NCBI RefSeq assembly: GCF_963665445.1
Contig: NZ_OY762276.1
Span: forward strand, 2,231,001 to 2,295,000
Length of the DNA: 64,000 nt
Direction of reading: 5' to 3'
Source: an uncultured Desulfobulbus sp.
Lineage (GTDB): Bacteria > Desulfobacterota > Desulfobulbia > Desulfobulbales > Desulfobulbaceae
This document shows positions 26,126-35,550 of this stretch, piece after piece. The number at the start of each line of letters is the position of its first letter. The first letter of the stretch is position 1. The notes beneath the pieces are model-generated. The model was not told the DNA's origin, ran no database searches, and saw nothing but the letters and a program-made list of their open reading frames with translations. The translations under genes and the position numbers were made by a program.

Positions 26126-27346
26126 ATGAACGCACACCAACAGTCCGGGCATCCCAAGGCAACCGCGCCCGTCAATCTTCTGCACCTCACCCTTATCTTT
26201 TCCGCCCTCTCCGCCTTTGCGCCCCTAGCGACCGACATGTATCTGGCCAGCTTTCCCCAGCTTGCCCAGAGCCTGCACACCGATATCGGCAAGGTGGCAC
26301 TCGGTCTCTCCATCTATTTTCTTGGGCTTTCCGTGGGGCAACTGGTCTACGGCCCGTTGATCGATCGATTCGGCAGAAAAGGACCGCTCTTGCTCGGTAT
26401 TCTTCTCTTTGCCCTCAGCTCGGCATTGATCGTCGTTGCCGGCTCGATTGAATGTTTCCTTGTACTCCGTCTCCTCCAGGCCATCGGCGGATGCGCGGGC
26501 ATGGTGGTCAGCAGGGCCATGATCAGCGATCTGTTGGATGAGCGGGAGGCCGCGCGTTTCTTCTCGTTGATGATGGTCGTCTCCGGTATCGGCCCGATCG
26601 TGGCACCGATCCTCGGTGGCTATTTGATCAGTTTTGCCGGCTGGCAGGCCATCTTTGTTTTTCTCACCCTCCTCGGCCTGAGTTGCCTGGTAGCCACACA
26701 GTTCATGATTCCGGAAACCCTGGAACCGAAGGCCAAGCAACCGCTAGAAGTGAGTGCCATTGTCCGTACCTTTGGCCGCCTGCTGGTTCGCCGCAGGTTC
26801 ATGATCCCGACACTGCTCGGCTCAGCGGTTCTCGGCGGTATTTTTGCCTTTATCAGCGGCGCCCCCTTTGTCTACATGCAGCTCTACGGGGTGAGCAAAG
26901 TCAACTTCGGCTGGGTCTTTGGCATCAATGCCATCGGCATCACCCTTGCAGCCCAGGCCAATCGCATGCTGCTGCAGCGGTTCAGCACCACAACCCTGAT
27001 GCAAGCCGGTCTGTTGGTGCACATTGGCTGTGCCGTGCTCCTCTATGCCTGCGCGGCAAAGCTCTCGCTGCCCCTGCTTGTTCTCTCTATCTGGCTCTGC
27101 CTGGCACCCATTCCGGTCATCGCCGCCAATGCAACCGCCCTGGCCATGAACGCCTGTGCGCAGGATCGCGGCAGCGGCTCGGCCATTATCGGCGTGCTCC
27201 AGTTTGCCTTGGCCAGCCTGGCCAGCGGTGCGATCGGCCTGTTGCACAACGAGACCATCTATCCCATGGTAGGGCTCATGCTTGGTTGCAGTCTCCTGGG
27301 TGGCATGGTCTCCCTGACTGACCGCATGCTCCCCAAGCGCACGTAA
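26126..27346 (+). CDS. MFS exporter, Bcr/CflA-like
   Basis: Twelve-helix major facilitator exporter of the drug:H+ antiporter-1 group, 406 residues. It starts its first membrane helix at HLTLIFSALSAFAPLATDMY (the P-L-A-TDMY motif is typical of Bcr/CflA) and has motif A between helices 2 and 3 (DRFGRKGPLL). Likely exports antibiotics, dipeptides or sulfonamide-like compounds; the actual substrate is unknown. It is co-transcribed with the TetR gene 6 bases upstream. Confidence 0.9.
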   Translation: MNAHQQSGHPKATAPVNLLHLTLIFSALSAFAPLATDMYLASFPQLAQSLHTDIGKVALGLSIYFLGLSVGQLVYGPLIDRFGRKGPLLLGILLFALSSALIVVAGSIECFLVLRLLQAIGGCAGMVVSRAMISDLLDEREAARFFSLMMVVSGIGPIVAPILGGYLISFAGWQAIFVFLTLLGLSCLVATQFMIPETLEPKAKQPLEVSAIVRTFGRLLVRRRFMIPTLLGSAVLGGIFAFISGAPFVYMQLYGVSKVNFGWVFGINAIGITLAAQANRMLLQRFSTTTLMQAGLLVHIGCAVLLYACAAKLSLPLLVLSIWLCLAPIPVIAANATALAMNACAQDRGSGSAIIGVLQFALASLASGAIGLLHNETIYPMVGLMLGCSLLGGMVSLTDRMLPKRT

Positions 27347-27750
27347 AATCAGTGCTCCGAAACAATTCTTTGGTACACTCAGAGGGCATCGAGGTAAAAA
27401 ATTCAGTCCAGTTCACCAAATTTTTCTGGATTTTCCCTTGTTGAATGTTTTCAGAACCGTGTATGTTCGCACCCATTTAGGTTCATTAGATCTTCGCGAC
27501 CTTATCCACAATCATTCTCGCAACAATCCTCGAGGGTGACATATTAGGGTGAGTTCTCATCAACGAGGTTCTTCACCTTGTTCGAAACGACAGAAGGAAG
27601 AGATCGAACCTCCACAGGCAAAACGATCTCGGGCCTGTCATCTCGGACTTCGGAACATACGTATTTTACTGGACCTGGCTTCGTCCATTGTCTTGTTTGA
27701 CGAGGCTATCAACATTCATACCCACCGCGGTTACTGCTGAGGAGTCCCGC
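27347..27750. other. Gene-free stretch between exporter and nuoE-like gene
   Basis: I see no convincing gene, repeat or hairpin terminator here. It must hold the promoter of the four-gene electron-transfer operon downstream, but no clear -35/-10 pair stands out. GAGGA at 27740-27744 is the ribosome site for the next gene. Confidence 0.5.
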
Positions 27751-28209
27751 ATGTCCTCTGAACAACCATCCCTGGAAGCAATACTGGCTGGCTACAATCA
27801 AGACAGAGACAATCTCATCCCCCTGTTGCAGGAAATCCAGGAACAGTTTCAATATCTCGCCCCCGAGGCGGTGACCGCCGTGGCGGACCATCTCAACCTC
27901 TCGGAAAACGATGTCTTCGGCGTGGCCACCTTTTACGCCCAGTTTCGCTTTGTGCCGCCTGGGTTGCACCACATCAAGGTCTGCGAGGGCACGGCCTGCC
28001 ATGTACGCGGTTCCGACCGCATTCTCGAATCCATCAGCCGCACCACCGGCATCGCCCCCGGCCAGACCAGCCCGGACGGCAAATTCAGCCTCGAGCGGGT
28101 GGCCTGTTTCGGCTCCTGCGCCCTGGCACCGGTGGTGGTGGTGGATGACAAGGTATACGGCCGCATGACCGCACCGAAAACGCAAAAGCTCATTGAGGAG
28201 AAGAAATGA
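27751..28209 (+). CDS. NuoE-like thioredoxin-fold [2Fe-2S] subunit
   Basis: Electron-transfer subunit of the NuoE/HndA/HydC type, 152 residues, which passes electrons to or from the flavoprotein partner. An amino-terminal helical region (ILAGYNQDRDNLIPLLQEIQ) is followed by the thioredoxin-like domain with cluster ligands in VCEGTACHVRGS (two cysteines) and VACFGSCALAP (two cysteines). Start ATG 27751 follows GAGGA. Its stop overlaps the start of the NuoF-like gene by 4 bases, so the proteins are probably made in equal amounts. Confidence 0.93.
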   Translation: MSSEQPSLEAILAGYNQDRDNLIPLLQEIQEQFQYLAPEAVTAVADHLNLSENDVFGVATFYAQFRFVPPGLHHIKVCEGTACHVRGSDRILESISRTTGIAPGQTSPDGKFSLERVACFGSCALAPVVVVDDKVYGRMTAPKTQKLIEEKK

Positions 28210-30059
28210 GTTTCTCAGCGCGACAAGAACAGGCTCAGGCCGTCTGGCAGGCATTCGTGCGACCCGAGCGCTTACGGGTCCTGATCGGTTCCGCCACCTG
28301 CGGCCGCGCCGCGGGTTCGCTGGAGGTGATGCAGGCCTTTCACCAGGAACTGGCGACCGCCGGTCTGACCGAGGCCACCGATGTGGTCGAGGTCGGCTGT
28401 CTGGGGATGTGCTATGCCGAGGTCCTGGTGGAACTCCGTGGCCGCGATGGCAAGCGGGTGCTCTATCAGGGGGTCGAGCCGCGTCATGTGGCGGATCTGG
28501 TCAAATCCCAATTGGTCCATGGCGAAATCTACCAGCCCCTGGCCCTTGCGGTGGTGGAGGGAGAGGACGATCAGGTGCCCGGATTTAACGAGTTGCCGAT
28601 GATTCAGCCCCAGGTGCGGATCGTCCTGCGTAACTGCGGCATCATTGATCCGAGCAACATCGACCATTACCTTGCCCGCGGCGGCTACATGGGCATCACC
28701 CGTGCATTTGCCATGGGACCCGATCAAGTGATCGAGGAGATGAAGGCCTCTGGGTTGCGCGGCCGTGGCGGTGCTGGTTTTCCCACCGGGATGAAATGGG
28801 GTTTTGCCCGCAAATCAGTAGCTGACCAGAAATACGTGATCTGCAACGCCGACGAGGGTGATCCCGGTGCCTTTATGGACCGCTCCGTGTTGGAAGGCGA
28901 TCCCCATGCTGTGCTGGAGGGCTTGCTCATTGCCGGCTATGCCATCGGCGCTACTGTCGGCTATGTCTACTGCCGTGCCGAATACCCGTTGGCCATCGAG
29001 AGGCTGCAGGGCGCCATTGCCCAGATGCGGCAACATGGTTTACTGGGAGCCAACATTCTCGGCTCCGGTTTTGATTTTACAATCAAGATCAAGAAGGGGG
29101 CCGGTGCCTTTGTCTGCGGCGAGGAGACCTCGCTGATGCAGTCGATCGAGGGCAAACGCGGCATGCCGCTCTCCAAGCCGCCCTTCCCGGCGGTTTCCGG
29201 CCTGTTCGGCAAGCCGACCAACATCAACAATGTCGAAACCCTGGCCGCGGTCTCGGCGATCATGGAAAAAGGCGCCCCGTGGTACGCAGGCTTTGGCACG
29301 GAAAAGAGCCGCGGCACCAAGACCTTTGCCCTGGCCGGCAAAATCAACCGCACCGGCCTGATCGAGGTCCCCATGGGCATCCCCCTGAAAACGATCATCG
29401 AGGATGTCGGCGGCGGCGTGCTTGGCGGAAAGGCCTTCAAGGCGGTGCAGACCGGTGGGCCGTCCGGCGGCTGTATCCCGGCCCAGTTCATCGACCTGCC
29501 GGTTGACTATGAACATCTGGCCAAGGTGGGCTCGATCATGGGCTCCGGCGGCATGATCGTGATCGACAACGAGTCCTGCATGGTCGACATGGCCCGCTAC
29601 TTCCTCACCTTCACCGAAAACGAATCCTGCGGCAAGTGCGTGCCCTGCCGCATGGGGACCCAGCATCTACTGCGCATCCTTACCGACATCACCCAAGGCA
29701 AAGGGAATCCCGCTCAGATCGAGACCCTGCGCAAGATCGGCGATACCATGAAGAGCGCCTCCCTCTGCGGCCTGGGGCAGACAGCGGCCAACCCGGTGCT
29801 CACCACGCTTCGCTATTTCGAGGACGAGTACCGCGCCCACATCGAGGACCACAAATGTCCGGCCGGCGCCTGCCGCGCCCTGATTGAGTTCAGTATCGAC
29901 CCGGCCCGCTGCACCGGTTGCGGTGCATGCAGGCGTGCCTGTCCGGTGGAGGCGATCACTGGTGAGAAAAAACAGGCGCACCTCATCAACCAAGAGCTCT
30001 GCATCCAGTGCGGCTCCTGCCGCCAGGTGTGCAAATTCGAGGCAGTGCTGGTTGATTGA
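28206..30059 (+). CDS. NuoF-like flavoprotein (HydB/HndC type) with ferredoxin tail
   Basis: Predicted NAD(H)-binding FMN subunit of a soluble complex, 617 residues. Domains in order: a thioredoxin-like domain (residues 20-115, cysteines 32, 65, 69; the fourth usual cysteine is absent), the NADH/FMN domain (GLRGRGGAGFPTGMKWGF at 183-200, NADEGDPGAFMDRS at 214-227), SLBB region, the N3-type [4Fe-4S] site (ESCGKCVPCRMG), and a carboxy-terminal 2x[4Fe-4S] ferredoxin (CTGCGACRRACP, CIQCGSCRQVC). This layout is that of bifurcating hydrogenase HydB and HndC, where FMN splits electrons. No hydrogenase subunit is encoded nearby. Confidence 0.93.
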   Translation: MSFSARQEQAQAVWQAFVRPERLRVLIGSATCGRAAGSLEVMQAFHQELATAGLTEATDVVEVGCLGMCYAEVLVELRGRDGKRVLYQGVEPRHVADLVKSQLVHGEIYQPLALAVVEGEDDQVPGFNELPMIQPQVRIVLRNCGIIDPSNIDHYLARGGYMGITRAFAMGPDQVIEEMKASGLRGRGGAGFPTGMKWGFARKSVADQKYVICNADEGDPGAFMDRSVLEGDPHAVLEGLLIAGYAIGATVGYVYCRAEYPLAIERLQGAIAQMRQHGLLGANILGSGFDFTIKIKKGAGAFVCGEETSLMQSIEGKRGMPLSKPPFPAVSGLFGKPTNINNVETLAAVSAIMEKGAPWYAGFGTEKSRGTKTFALAGKINRTGLIEVPMGIPLKTIIEDVGGGVLGGKAFKAVQTGGPSGGCIPAQFIDLPVDYEHLAKVGSIMGSGGMIVIDNESCMVDMARYFLTFTENESCGKCVPCRMGTQHLLRILTDITQGKGNPAQIETLRKIGDTMKSASLCGLGQTAANPVLTTLRYFEDEYRAHIEDHKCPAGACRALIEFSIDPARCTGCGACRRACPVEAITGEKKQAHLINQELCIQCGSCRQVCKFEAVLVD

Positions 30060-30112
30060 AGGACGCCAAGGAATAAACGAAACAGTTGAGTTGAACAATT
30101 CAAGGAGATTGC

Positions 30113-32614
30113 ATGGGCAGCATCAGCTTGACCATTGACGGACAAATCGTCGAGGTCCAGGAAGGTACAACGGTGCTTGAGGCCGCACGCAAGGCGGGAA
30201 TCACCATTCCCACCATCTGCGCCCACAAGGACCTTAACCCCTACGGCGCCTGCCGCATCTGCGTGGTCGAGATCGAAGGCGTACGCGGCTTTCCCACCTC
30301 CTGCACCACCCCGGCCACCCCGGGCATGCAGGTCACCACCCAGTCCGAGCGTTTGACCGAGTTGCGCAACCGTACCCTGGAGCTGATGTTCTCCGGTCAT
30401 CCCAACAGTTGCCTGGTCTGCGTCCACCGCGAGGCCTGCGAAAAGTACCGCCCGACAGCGACCAAGGCGGCCCGCTCCACCCGTTGCGGTTTCTGCGCCA
30501 ATCGCGATGAATGCGACCTGCGGGCCATGGCGCTCAAGGCCGGCAGCAACGAACTGCACCTGCCCACGCTCTACGCCTCCTACAATCTGGAGCGCGAAGA
30601 TCCCTTCATGGATCGCGACTACAACCTCTGCGTGCTCTGCGGCCGTTGCTGGCGTATCTGCGAGAAGATTCACGGGCAGCCGGCTATCTCGATCATCAAC
30701 CGCGGCAAGTGGGCCCGGATCGGCACCGCCTTTGACAAGAGCCATGTCTTTTCCGGCTGTACCTTCTGTGGGGCCTGCATCGATATCTGCCCCACCGGCA
30801 CCCTGACCGACCGCTTCGCCCGCTGGCAGGGCAAGCCGGAACAGGAGATCCCCTCGACCTGCCTGCTCTGTCCAGAAGGTTGTTCGGTGGTGGCCCAGAC
30901 CAAGGAGGGACGCCTGCTCGCCTATACCATGACCGCCTTTACCAAAGAGGCCGGCCTCTGTGCCCTGGGCCGTTTCGGGGCCGCGCAGATCGTGGCCGCG
31001 AGCAACCGGCTCACCCGGCCGCTGGTGCGTGAAGGTGAGGATTTGATCCCCATGGACTGGCAGGGGGCGATGCAAAGCGCGAGCACGGAACTGGCCAAGT
31101 ACAAAGGAAAAATCGCCCTGGTGGTCAGTGCCTCCACCCCGCGGGAAGCCCGTTATCTGTATTCGCAGATGGCTGCGCAGCTGGAGGGACAACTCCTCCT
31201 GCTGCCGGCTGAGGCGGGAGCGGATGATCCCCAGGTAGCCCTGCTGACAGACAAGGTGAAGGATGAATCCATTGCGGCCTTGATTGTCGGCGGCAACCTG
31301 GTCCCGGTTGACCTGATCCAACAGGCCGCCTTCTCGGTGGTGATCGATGCCCTGCCCTCGGCCGTGTCCGAGGCGGCAGCCGTGGTTTTGCCCGCGGCAA
31401 TCCTGAGCGAGACTGGCGGGACCTTCCGCAACGCCGAGGGCCAGATCAAGCCCATGGCCGGCTCCAGCCGGGCACCGGGCAAGGCCCAACCCGAATGGCA
31501 CATCCTCTGCGAGCTTGGCCAGTCGCTTAATCTGAGAGGCTTTGATTACAGCAGTGTTGCCGCCATCACCCCGACTATTGTCGACGATTCCTCGCCGGCA
31601 CCGATGACGGGCAACCCGCGGCAGAATGTGCGCGACCTGGTCACCCGATTCCGTGGCCATCTCCTGGCTGACATCATCCCCTCGCTTACCGCCTTTGACC
31701 TGCCCGCCACGCCCAAGGCCGTGGTTGCAGAGAGCACGGGGGAGGGATTTGCCATCCTCGAGAAACGGGAGATCGTGCCCAACATGCACTTCTTCAAGGT
31801 GCGCGCCCCACAGGTGGCCAAGTTTGCCCAGCCCGGTCAGTTCGTCATTCTCATGGCCAAGGAGACCTCGGAACGCTCACCCTTTACCCTGATCGACTGG
31901 GATGGCGAGGCTGGGACTATTTCGCTGGTCATCGAGGAGGTCGGCCGCTCCAGCCGTGAACTGGCCTCGCTGCGGGCCGGCGATACAATGGCCCATGTCA
32001 GCGGGCCGCTGGGCCTGCCGCTCACCATCGACAAAATGGGAACCGTGCTCCTGGGCGGCGGTTGCTACGGCATCGGCGCCATCCTGCCGCTGGCCCGGGC
32101 CCTGCGCCAGGCCGGTAACCGGGTAATCTGCGCCATTGAGGCATCGTCGAGCTACCTGCTCTACCTACGTGAGGAGTTGGCGGCGGTCTGCGACGAGTTG
32201 ATCATCGCCACCAAGGACGGCAGCGAAGGGGTCCGGGGCGGTATCCAGGAGGTGGTGACCCAGGTGGCGGCTCGCGAGCCGGTCAACCAGTTCATCGCCA
32301 TTGGCTGCACCTTCATGATGCGCATGGCCACCGAGGTTTCCAAGTCGCTTGCCATCCCCACCCTGGTGGCGCTCAACCCGATCATGGTCGACGGTACTGG
32401 CATGTGCGGCGCCTGCCGCGTCTCGGTGGGCACGGAAACCAAATTTGCCTGTGTCGATGGCCCGATCTTTGATGGCCATGACATCGACTGGGACGAGCTT
32501 GCCTCCAGGCGCAGCGCCTACAGCCGCCAGGAGGTCCAGGCATTGTCGCAGCAGGTCAATCTGGACGCGCTCATGCATCAACCCCATGAAGGCGGATGCG
32601 GCTGCGGCCGGTAA
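30113..32614 (+). CDS. NuoG-NfnA fusion: iron-sulfur subunit joined to ferredoxin-NADP reductase
   Basis: An 833-residue fusion. Residues 1-80: [2Fe-2S] ferredoxin (C36, C47, C50, C64). Residues 95-135: NuoG-like cysteine-rich segment, here doubled (C100/103/109 and C125/128/134). Residues 170-228: two [4Fe-4S] clusters (C173-183, C216-226). Residues 248-520: truncated molybdopterin-oxidoreductase-like domain with a four-cysteine site (C250, C253, C257, C283). Residues 540-833: NfnA/SudB-type ferredoxin-NADP reductase subunit with FAD motif RSPFTLIDWD, GGGCYGIGA and a [2Fe-2S] site (MCGACRVSV..FAC), ending GGCGCGR. No H-cluster motifs. It links the NuoEF module to NfnB. AAGGAG precedes the ATG. 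Confidence 0.92.
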   Translation: MGSISLTIDGQIVEVQEGTTVLEAARKAGITIPTICAHKDLNPYGACRICVVEIEGVRGFPTSCTTPATPGMQVTTQSERLTELRNRTLELMFSGHPNSCLVCVHREACEKYRPTATKAARSTRCGFCANRDECDLRAMALKAGSNELHLPTLYASYNLEREDPFMDRDYNLCVLCGRCWRICEKIHGQPAISIINRGKWARIGTAFDKSHVFSGCTFCGACIDICPTGTLTDRFARWQGKPEQEIPSTCLLCPEGCSVVAQTKEGRLLAYTMTAFTKEAGLCALGRFGAAQIVAASNRLTRPLVREGEDLIPMDWQGAMQSASTELAKYKGKIALVVSASTPREARYLYSQMAAQLEGQLLLLPAEAGADDPQVALLTDKVKDESIAALIVGGNLVPVDLIQQAAFSVVIDALPSAVSEAAAVVLPAAILSETGGTFRNAEGQIKPMAGSSRAPGKAQPEWHILCELGQSLNLRGFDYSSVAAITPTIVDDSSPAPMTGNPRQNVRDLVTRFRGHLLADIIPSLTAFDLPATPKAVVAESTGEGFAILEKREIVPNMHFFKVRAPQVAKFAQPGQFVILMAKETSERSPFTLIDWDGEAGTISLVIEEVGRSSRELASLRAGDTMAHVSGPLGLPLTIDKMGTVLLGGGCYGIGAILPLARALRQAGNRVICAIEASSSYLLYLREELAAVCDELIIATKDGSEGVRGGIQEVVTQVAAREPVNQFIAIGCTFMMRMATEVSKSLAIPTLVALNPIMVDGTGMCGACRVSVGTETKFACVDGPIFDGHDIDWDELASRRSAYSRQEVQALSQQVNLDALMHQPHEGGCGCGR

Positions 32615-32647
32615 GCAGAATCGATTATTGAGGCAAGGTATTCAATT

Positions 32648-34099
32648 ATGACAACCAGTGATCCCAAGGCCGAGCAGACAGCGTCCCCGAAAAAAGGCAG
32701 AACGAAAATCCCGCGCCAGCCCATGCCCGAGCAGGACCCGCGCCGCCGCCGCACCAACTTCGAAGAGGTGCCCCGCGGCTACAGCGAGGAGACCGCCATG
32801 CTCGAGGCCTCGCGCTGCCTGCAGTGCAAAAAACCGGCCTGCGTGGACGGTTGCCCGGTCAATATCATGATCCCGGCCTTTATCAAGAAGATTGCCGAGG
32901 GCAGGTTCGTCGACGCCCTCTTGAAACTGAAAGAACATACCGCCCTGCCCGCGGTCTGTGGCCGGGTCTGTCCCCAGGAGAGCCAGTGCGAGTCACGCTG
33001 CATCCTCGGCAAGAAAGGCGAGCCGGTGGCCATCGGCCGCCTGGAACGCTTTGCCGCCGATTATGCCCGCAAGCACGGCGGGGTACCGGCGCCAGCCATG
33101 GCTCCCGCAACCGGAAAACGGGTGGCGGTGGTCGGGGCTGGGCCGGCCGGGATCACCGTGGCCGGCGAGATGGCCCGCTGGGGCCATGAGGTGGTGATGT
33201 TCGAGGCCCTGCATCTGGCCGGCGGGGTACTCATGTACGGCATCCCCCAGTTTCGTCTGCCCAAGGAGATTGTCCAGTACGAGGTGAACTCCCTGAAGCG
33301 CATGGGGGTCACCATCCATACCGACTATGTGATCGGCAAGTCCGAGACCGTGGATCAGCTCCTGGATGCAGGATTCGATACGGTGTTCATCGCAACAGGA
33401 GCGGGACTGCCCATGTTTCTCGGTATCCCCAATGAAAATGCCATTGGTGTCTTCTCGGCCAACGAATTTCTCACCCGGGCTAACCTGATGCGGGCGATCG
33501 ACTTTCCCCGCTTTGCCACCTCGCCCATCCGCCCCCATCGGGCAGTCACCGTTGGCGGCGGCAACGTGGCCATGGATGCGGCCCGGACCGCCCTACGGCT
33601 CGGTGCGGAATCCGCCATCGTCTACCGCCGCTCCAAGGCGGAGATGCCCGCGCGCGGCGAGGAGATCCATCACGCCGAGGAGGAAGGGGTGGTCTTTCAC
33701 ATGCTGACCAACCCCAAGCGGATTGTCATCGACGAGCGCAACCGGGTCACCGGGGTGGAATGCCTGAAGATGGAACTGGGCGAGCCCGACGCCTCAGGCA
33801 GACGGCGGCCGGTGACGGTGGAAGGGAGCGAGTATATCGTCCCCGCGGATACGGTGATCGTGGCCATCGGCAACCGGCCCAATCCCCTGGTGCCCCAGAC
33901 CGCGCCCGAGATCGAGACCTCACGCTGGGGCACGATCAACGCCGATGCCGAAACCATGATGACCTCCAAGCTCGGTGTCTTTGCCGGTGGCGATATCGTC
34001 TCCGGAGCAGCCACAGTCATCAGCGCCATGGGCCAGGGGAAGAAGGCGGCCTTTTACATGCACCGCTACCTCATGGGTGTTGATCCGCCCCAGGCGTAA
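32648..34099 (+). CDS. nfnB: NfnB-like NADPH-binding flavoprotein (GltD family)
   Basis: Large subunit of NADH-dependent ferredoxin:NADP oxidoreductase; in known NfnB its FAD bifurcates electrons from NADPH. The 483-residue product has two amino-terminal [4Fe-4S] motifs (CLQCKKPACVDGCPV and CGRVCPQESQCESRC), an FAD Rossmann motif VVGAGPAGITVAGEMA, an NADPH motif GGGNVAMDAARTALRLG and the final AGGDIVSGAATVISAMGQGK FAD segment. It could also be read as glutamate synthase small subunit, but the NfnA domain encoded just upstream argues for Nfn. A terminator follows. Confidence 0.92.
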   Translation: MTTSDPKAEQTASPKKGRTKIPRQPMPEQDPRRRRTNFEEVPRGYSEETAMLEASRCLQCKKPACVDGCPVNIMIPAFIKKIAEGRFVDALLKLKEHTALPAVCGRVCPQESQCESRCILGKKGEPVAIGRLERFAADYARKHGGVPAPAMAPATGKRVAVVGAGPAGITVAGEMARWGHEVVMFEALHLAGGVLMYGIPQFRLPKEIVQYEVNSLKRMGVTIHTDYVIGKSETVDQLLDAGFDTVFIATGAGLPMFLGIPNENAIGVFSANEFLTRANLMRAIDFPRFATSPIRPHRAVTVGGGNVAMDAARTALRLGAESAIVYRRSKAEMPARGEEIHHAEEEGVVFHMLTNPKRIVIDERNRVTGVECLKMELGEPDASGRRRPVTVEGSEYIVPADTVIVAIGNRPNPLVPQTAPEIETSRWGTINADAETMMTSKLGVFAGGDIVSGAATVISAMGQGKKAAFYMHRYLMGVDPPQA

Positions 34100-34121
34100 C
34101 CAAGCTTTCTTCGTTTTTTTC

Positions 34122-34153
34122 GGCGGCATCGATTTCCGGTGCCGCCTTTTTTT
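34122..34153 (+). terminator. Rho-independent terminator after nfnB
   Basis: Seven-base stem GGCGGCA/TGCCGCC, 11-base loop, seven T residues. Ends the nuoE-nfnB operon. Confidence 0.88.
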
Positions 34154-34163
34154 GTCGCCAAAC

Positions 34164-34260
34164 TCGTTCTCGTAAAAAAAACCTCAAAACGACGTTTCGC
34201 GCTTCGTAACATATTGAATTCACTATACGTAGCTTCCGGGTTGCCGACTTTTTACAAATA
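34164..34260 (-). repeat. Repeat family A, half copy (inverted)
   Basis: Starts TCGTTCTCGTAAAAA, continues AACGACGTTTCGCGCTTCGT and ends GACTTTTTACAAATA; this is the complement of the half copy at 18941-19040, with more divergence in the middle. It sits in the gene-free stretch between nfnB and the macrodomain gene. Confidence 0.65.
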
Positions 34261-34314
34261 CATCACACTTGGCACTGGTCCTTCCGCCCACAAAATTGTA
34301 CACCCCTGAAAACG

Positions 34315-34343
34315 TTGACATTGTCGACCAGGAGGCGTACACT
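34315..34343 (+). promoter_or_regulatory. Sigma-70-type promoter for the macrodomain gene cluster
   Basis: TTGACA (34315-34320), 17-base spacer, TACACT (34338-34343). The -35 is perfect and the -10 matches four of six positions. About 185 bases of leader follow. Confidence 0.55.
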
Positions 34344-34527
34344 TTTTATCGTTTGAATGGGAATTGTTTTTCTCACTGATTCCTCTTCGAGTATCCATTT
34401 TTTTTTATCTGCCGCCGCTCTGTGCAAAAGCTCCATCACAAAGTGCTACGATTGACACACAGTGTTGTTTCACCTTGTTTTTGTTGAAAAAATAATCAAT
34501 GACACGGATCCCCCTCAGGAGATTGCA

Positions 34528-35037
34528 ATGATTAAACTGGTCGAAACCGATATCACCACCATGCAGGTCGATGCCATTGTCAACGCGGCCAACGAGAGTC
34601 TCCTCGGCGGCGGGGGCGTTGACGGTGCCATCCACCGCGCGGCCGGTCCGCAGCTTTTGGAAGAATGCCGTACCATCGGCGGCTGCAAGACCGGCGATGC
34701 GGTGATCACCAAGGGCTACAACCTTCCCGCCAAGTTCGTCATTCACACCGTGGGACCGATCTGGCGCGGCGGCAACAACAACGAGCCGGCGCTTCTGGCC
34801 AGTTGTTACCGCAAGTGTCTGGAGTTGGCCGTCAAGCATAACCTCGACTCCATCGCCTTCCCCGCCATCAGCTGCGGTGCCTACGGCTTTCCCATGGACG
34901 AGGCGGCCGATATCGCGGTCGATACCATCCAGTCCTTTCTCAACCGCAACGGCAAACCCAAAGAGGTCTACATTGCCTGCTTCCATCCCCAGGCCAAGTT
35001 TGCCTTTGGCCAGTCCATTCGCGGCCTGGAAGAATAA
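34528..35037 (+). CDS. Macrodomain protein, O-acetyl-ADP-ribose deacetylase type
   Basis: YmdB/MacroD-type macrodomain, 169 residues. Such enzymes remove acetyl from O-acetyl-ADP-ribose or ADP-ribose from glutamate/aspartate side chains. Ligand motifs are [20 protein letters not shown] near residues 15-34, HTVGPIW, and [16 protein letters not shown] 34528 is set by CAGGAG; an in-frame start upstream at 34462 gives residues unlike the family. It opens a row of four genes on the same strand that ends with a deacetylase-like enzyme. Confidence 0.93.
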   Translation: MIKLVETDITTMQVDAIVNAANESLLGGGGVDGAIHRAAGPQLLEECRTIGGCKTGDAVITKGYNLPAKFVIHTVGPIWRGGNNNEPALLASCYRKCLELAVKHNLDSIAFPAISCGAYGFPMDEAADIAVDTIQSFLNRNGKPKEVYIACFHPQAKFAFGQSIRGLEE

Positions 35038-35051
35038 TCCCTCTCTTCATT

Positions 35052-35483
35052 ATGACTGCACGATCAACCCTTGATTTGTTCACCTACGGCTCGCTGATGT
35101 GCGAGGATATCATGACCGACGTGGCCGGTGCCCGATTGCCCGGTGAACCGGCCACCTTGAACGGATTTCGCCGTTACCTGGTCAAGGAAGAAAAGTACCC
35201 GGGAATCATTGCAGAACCAGGTGGCGTCGTTTCCGGCATTGTCTACCATAACATTGAGGCCACGAGCTGGCAGCGGCTGGATCGCTTTGAAGGCGAGTTG
35301 TATGAACGCAAGCCGGTCACGGTTCAATACGCGGATGGTCGAACGGCCGTGGTCGACTGCTATCTTTTTCGTCCCGAATTCGCCCACCGTCTGAGTTCGA
35401 CCGAGTGGGACTTCGCCGCCTTCCTCCAGGGCGGTAAAACTGTGTTTCAACATCAGTACTGCGGATTCAAGGCTATCGACTGA
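35052..35483 (+). CDS. Gamma-glutamylcyclotransferase-like (AIG2 family) protein
   Basis: A 143-residue GGCT/AIG2-fold protein. Known members release 5-oxoproline from gamma-glutamyl amines or amino acids. It has the substrate-loop motif FTYGSLM at residues 9-15, GIVYHNI, the RFEGELYERKPV segment that holds the usual catalytic glutamate, and YLF. It begins 14 bases after the macrodomain stop. Weak Shine-Dalgarno. Substrate unknown. Confidence 0.85.
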   Translation: MTARSTLDLFTYGSLMCEDIMTDVAGARLPGEPATLNGFRRYLVKEEKYPGIIAEPGGVVSGIVYHNIEATSWQRLDRFEGELYERKPVTVQYADGRTAVVDCYLFRPEFAHRLSSTEWDFAAFLQGGKTVFQHQYCGFKAID

Positions 35484-35550
35484 TCCCCCCGGCCCGGTGA
35501 CGGGCAGCCGAATCGCTAGCCTTCCCTTCCCCTTCAGGCAAGGAGTTGCC

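Noticed and set aside
27437-27456. Rex-like operator (TTGTTGAATGTTTTCAGAAC) before the NuoE-like gene
   Set aside because: Only partial dyad symmetry and poor agreement with TTGTGAA-N4-TTCACAA; not enough to report as a site.
29813-31789. 658-codon open frame on the - strand across the NuoF-NuoG region
   Set aside because: Antisense to strongly conserved iron-sulfur proteins; no ribosome site or recognisable domain.
30113-32614. Reading the fusion as an [FeFe]-hydrogenase HydA
   Set aside because: The H-cluster signature motifs of HydA are absent; the carboxy half is a ferredoxin-NADP reductase domain.
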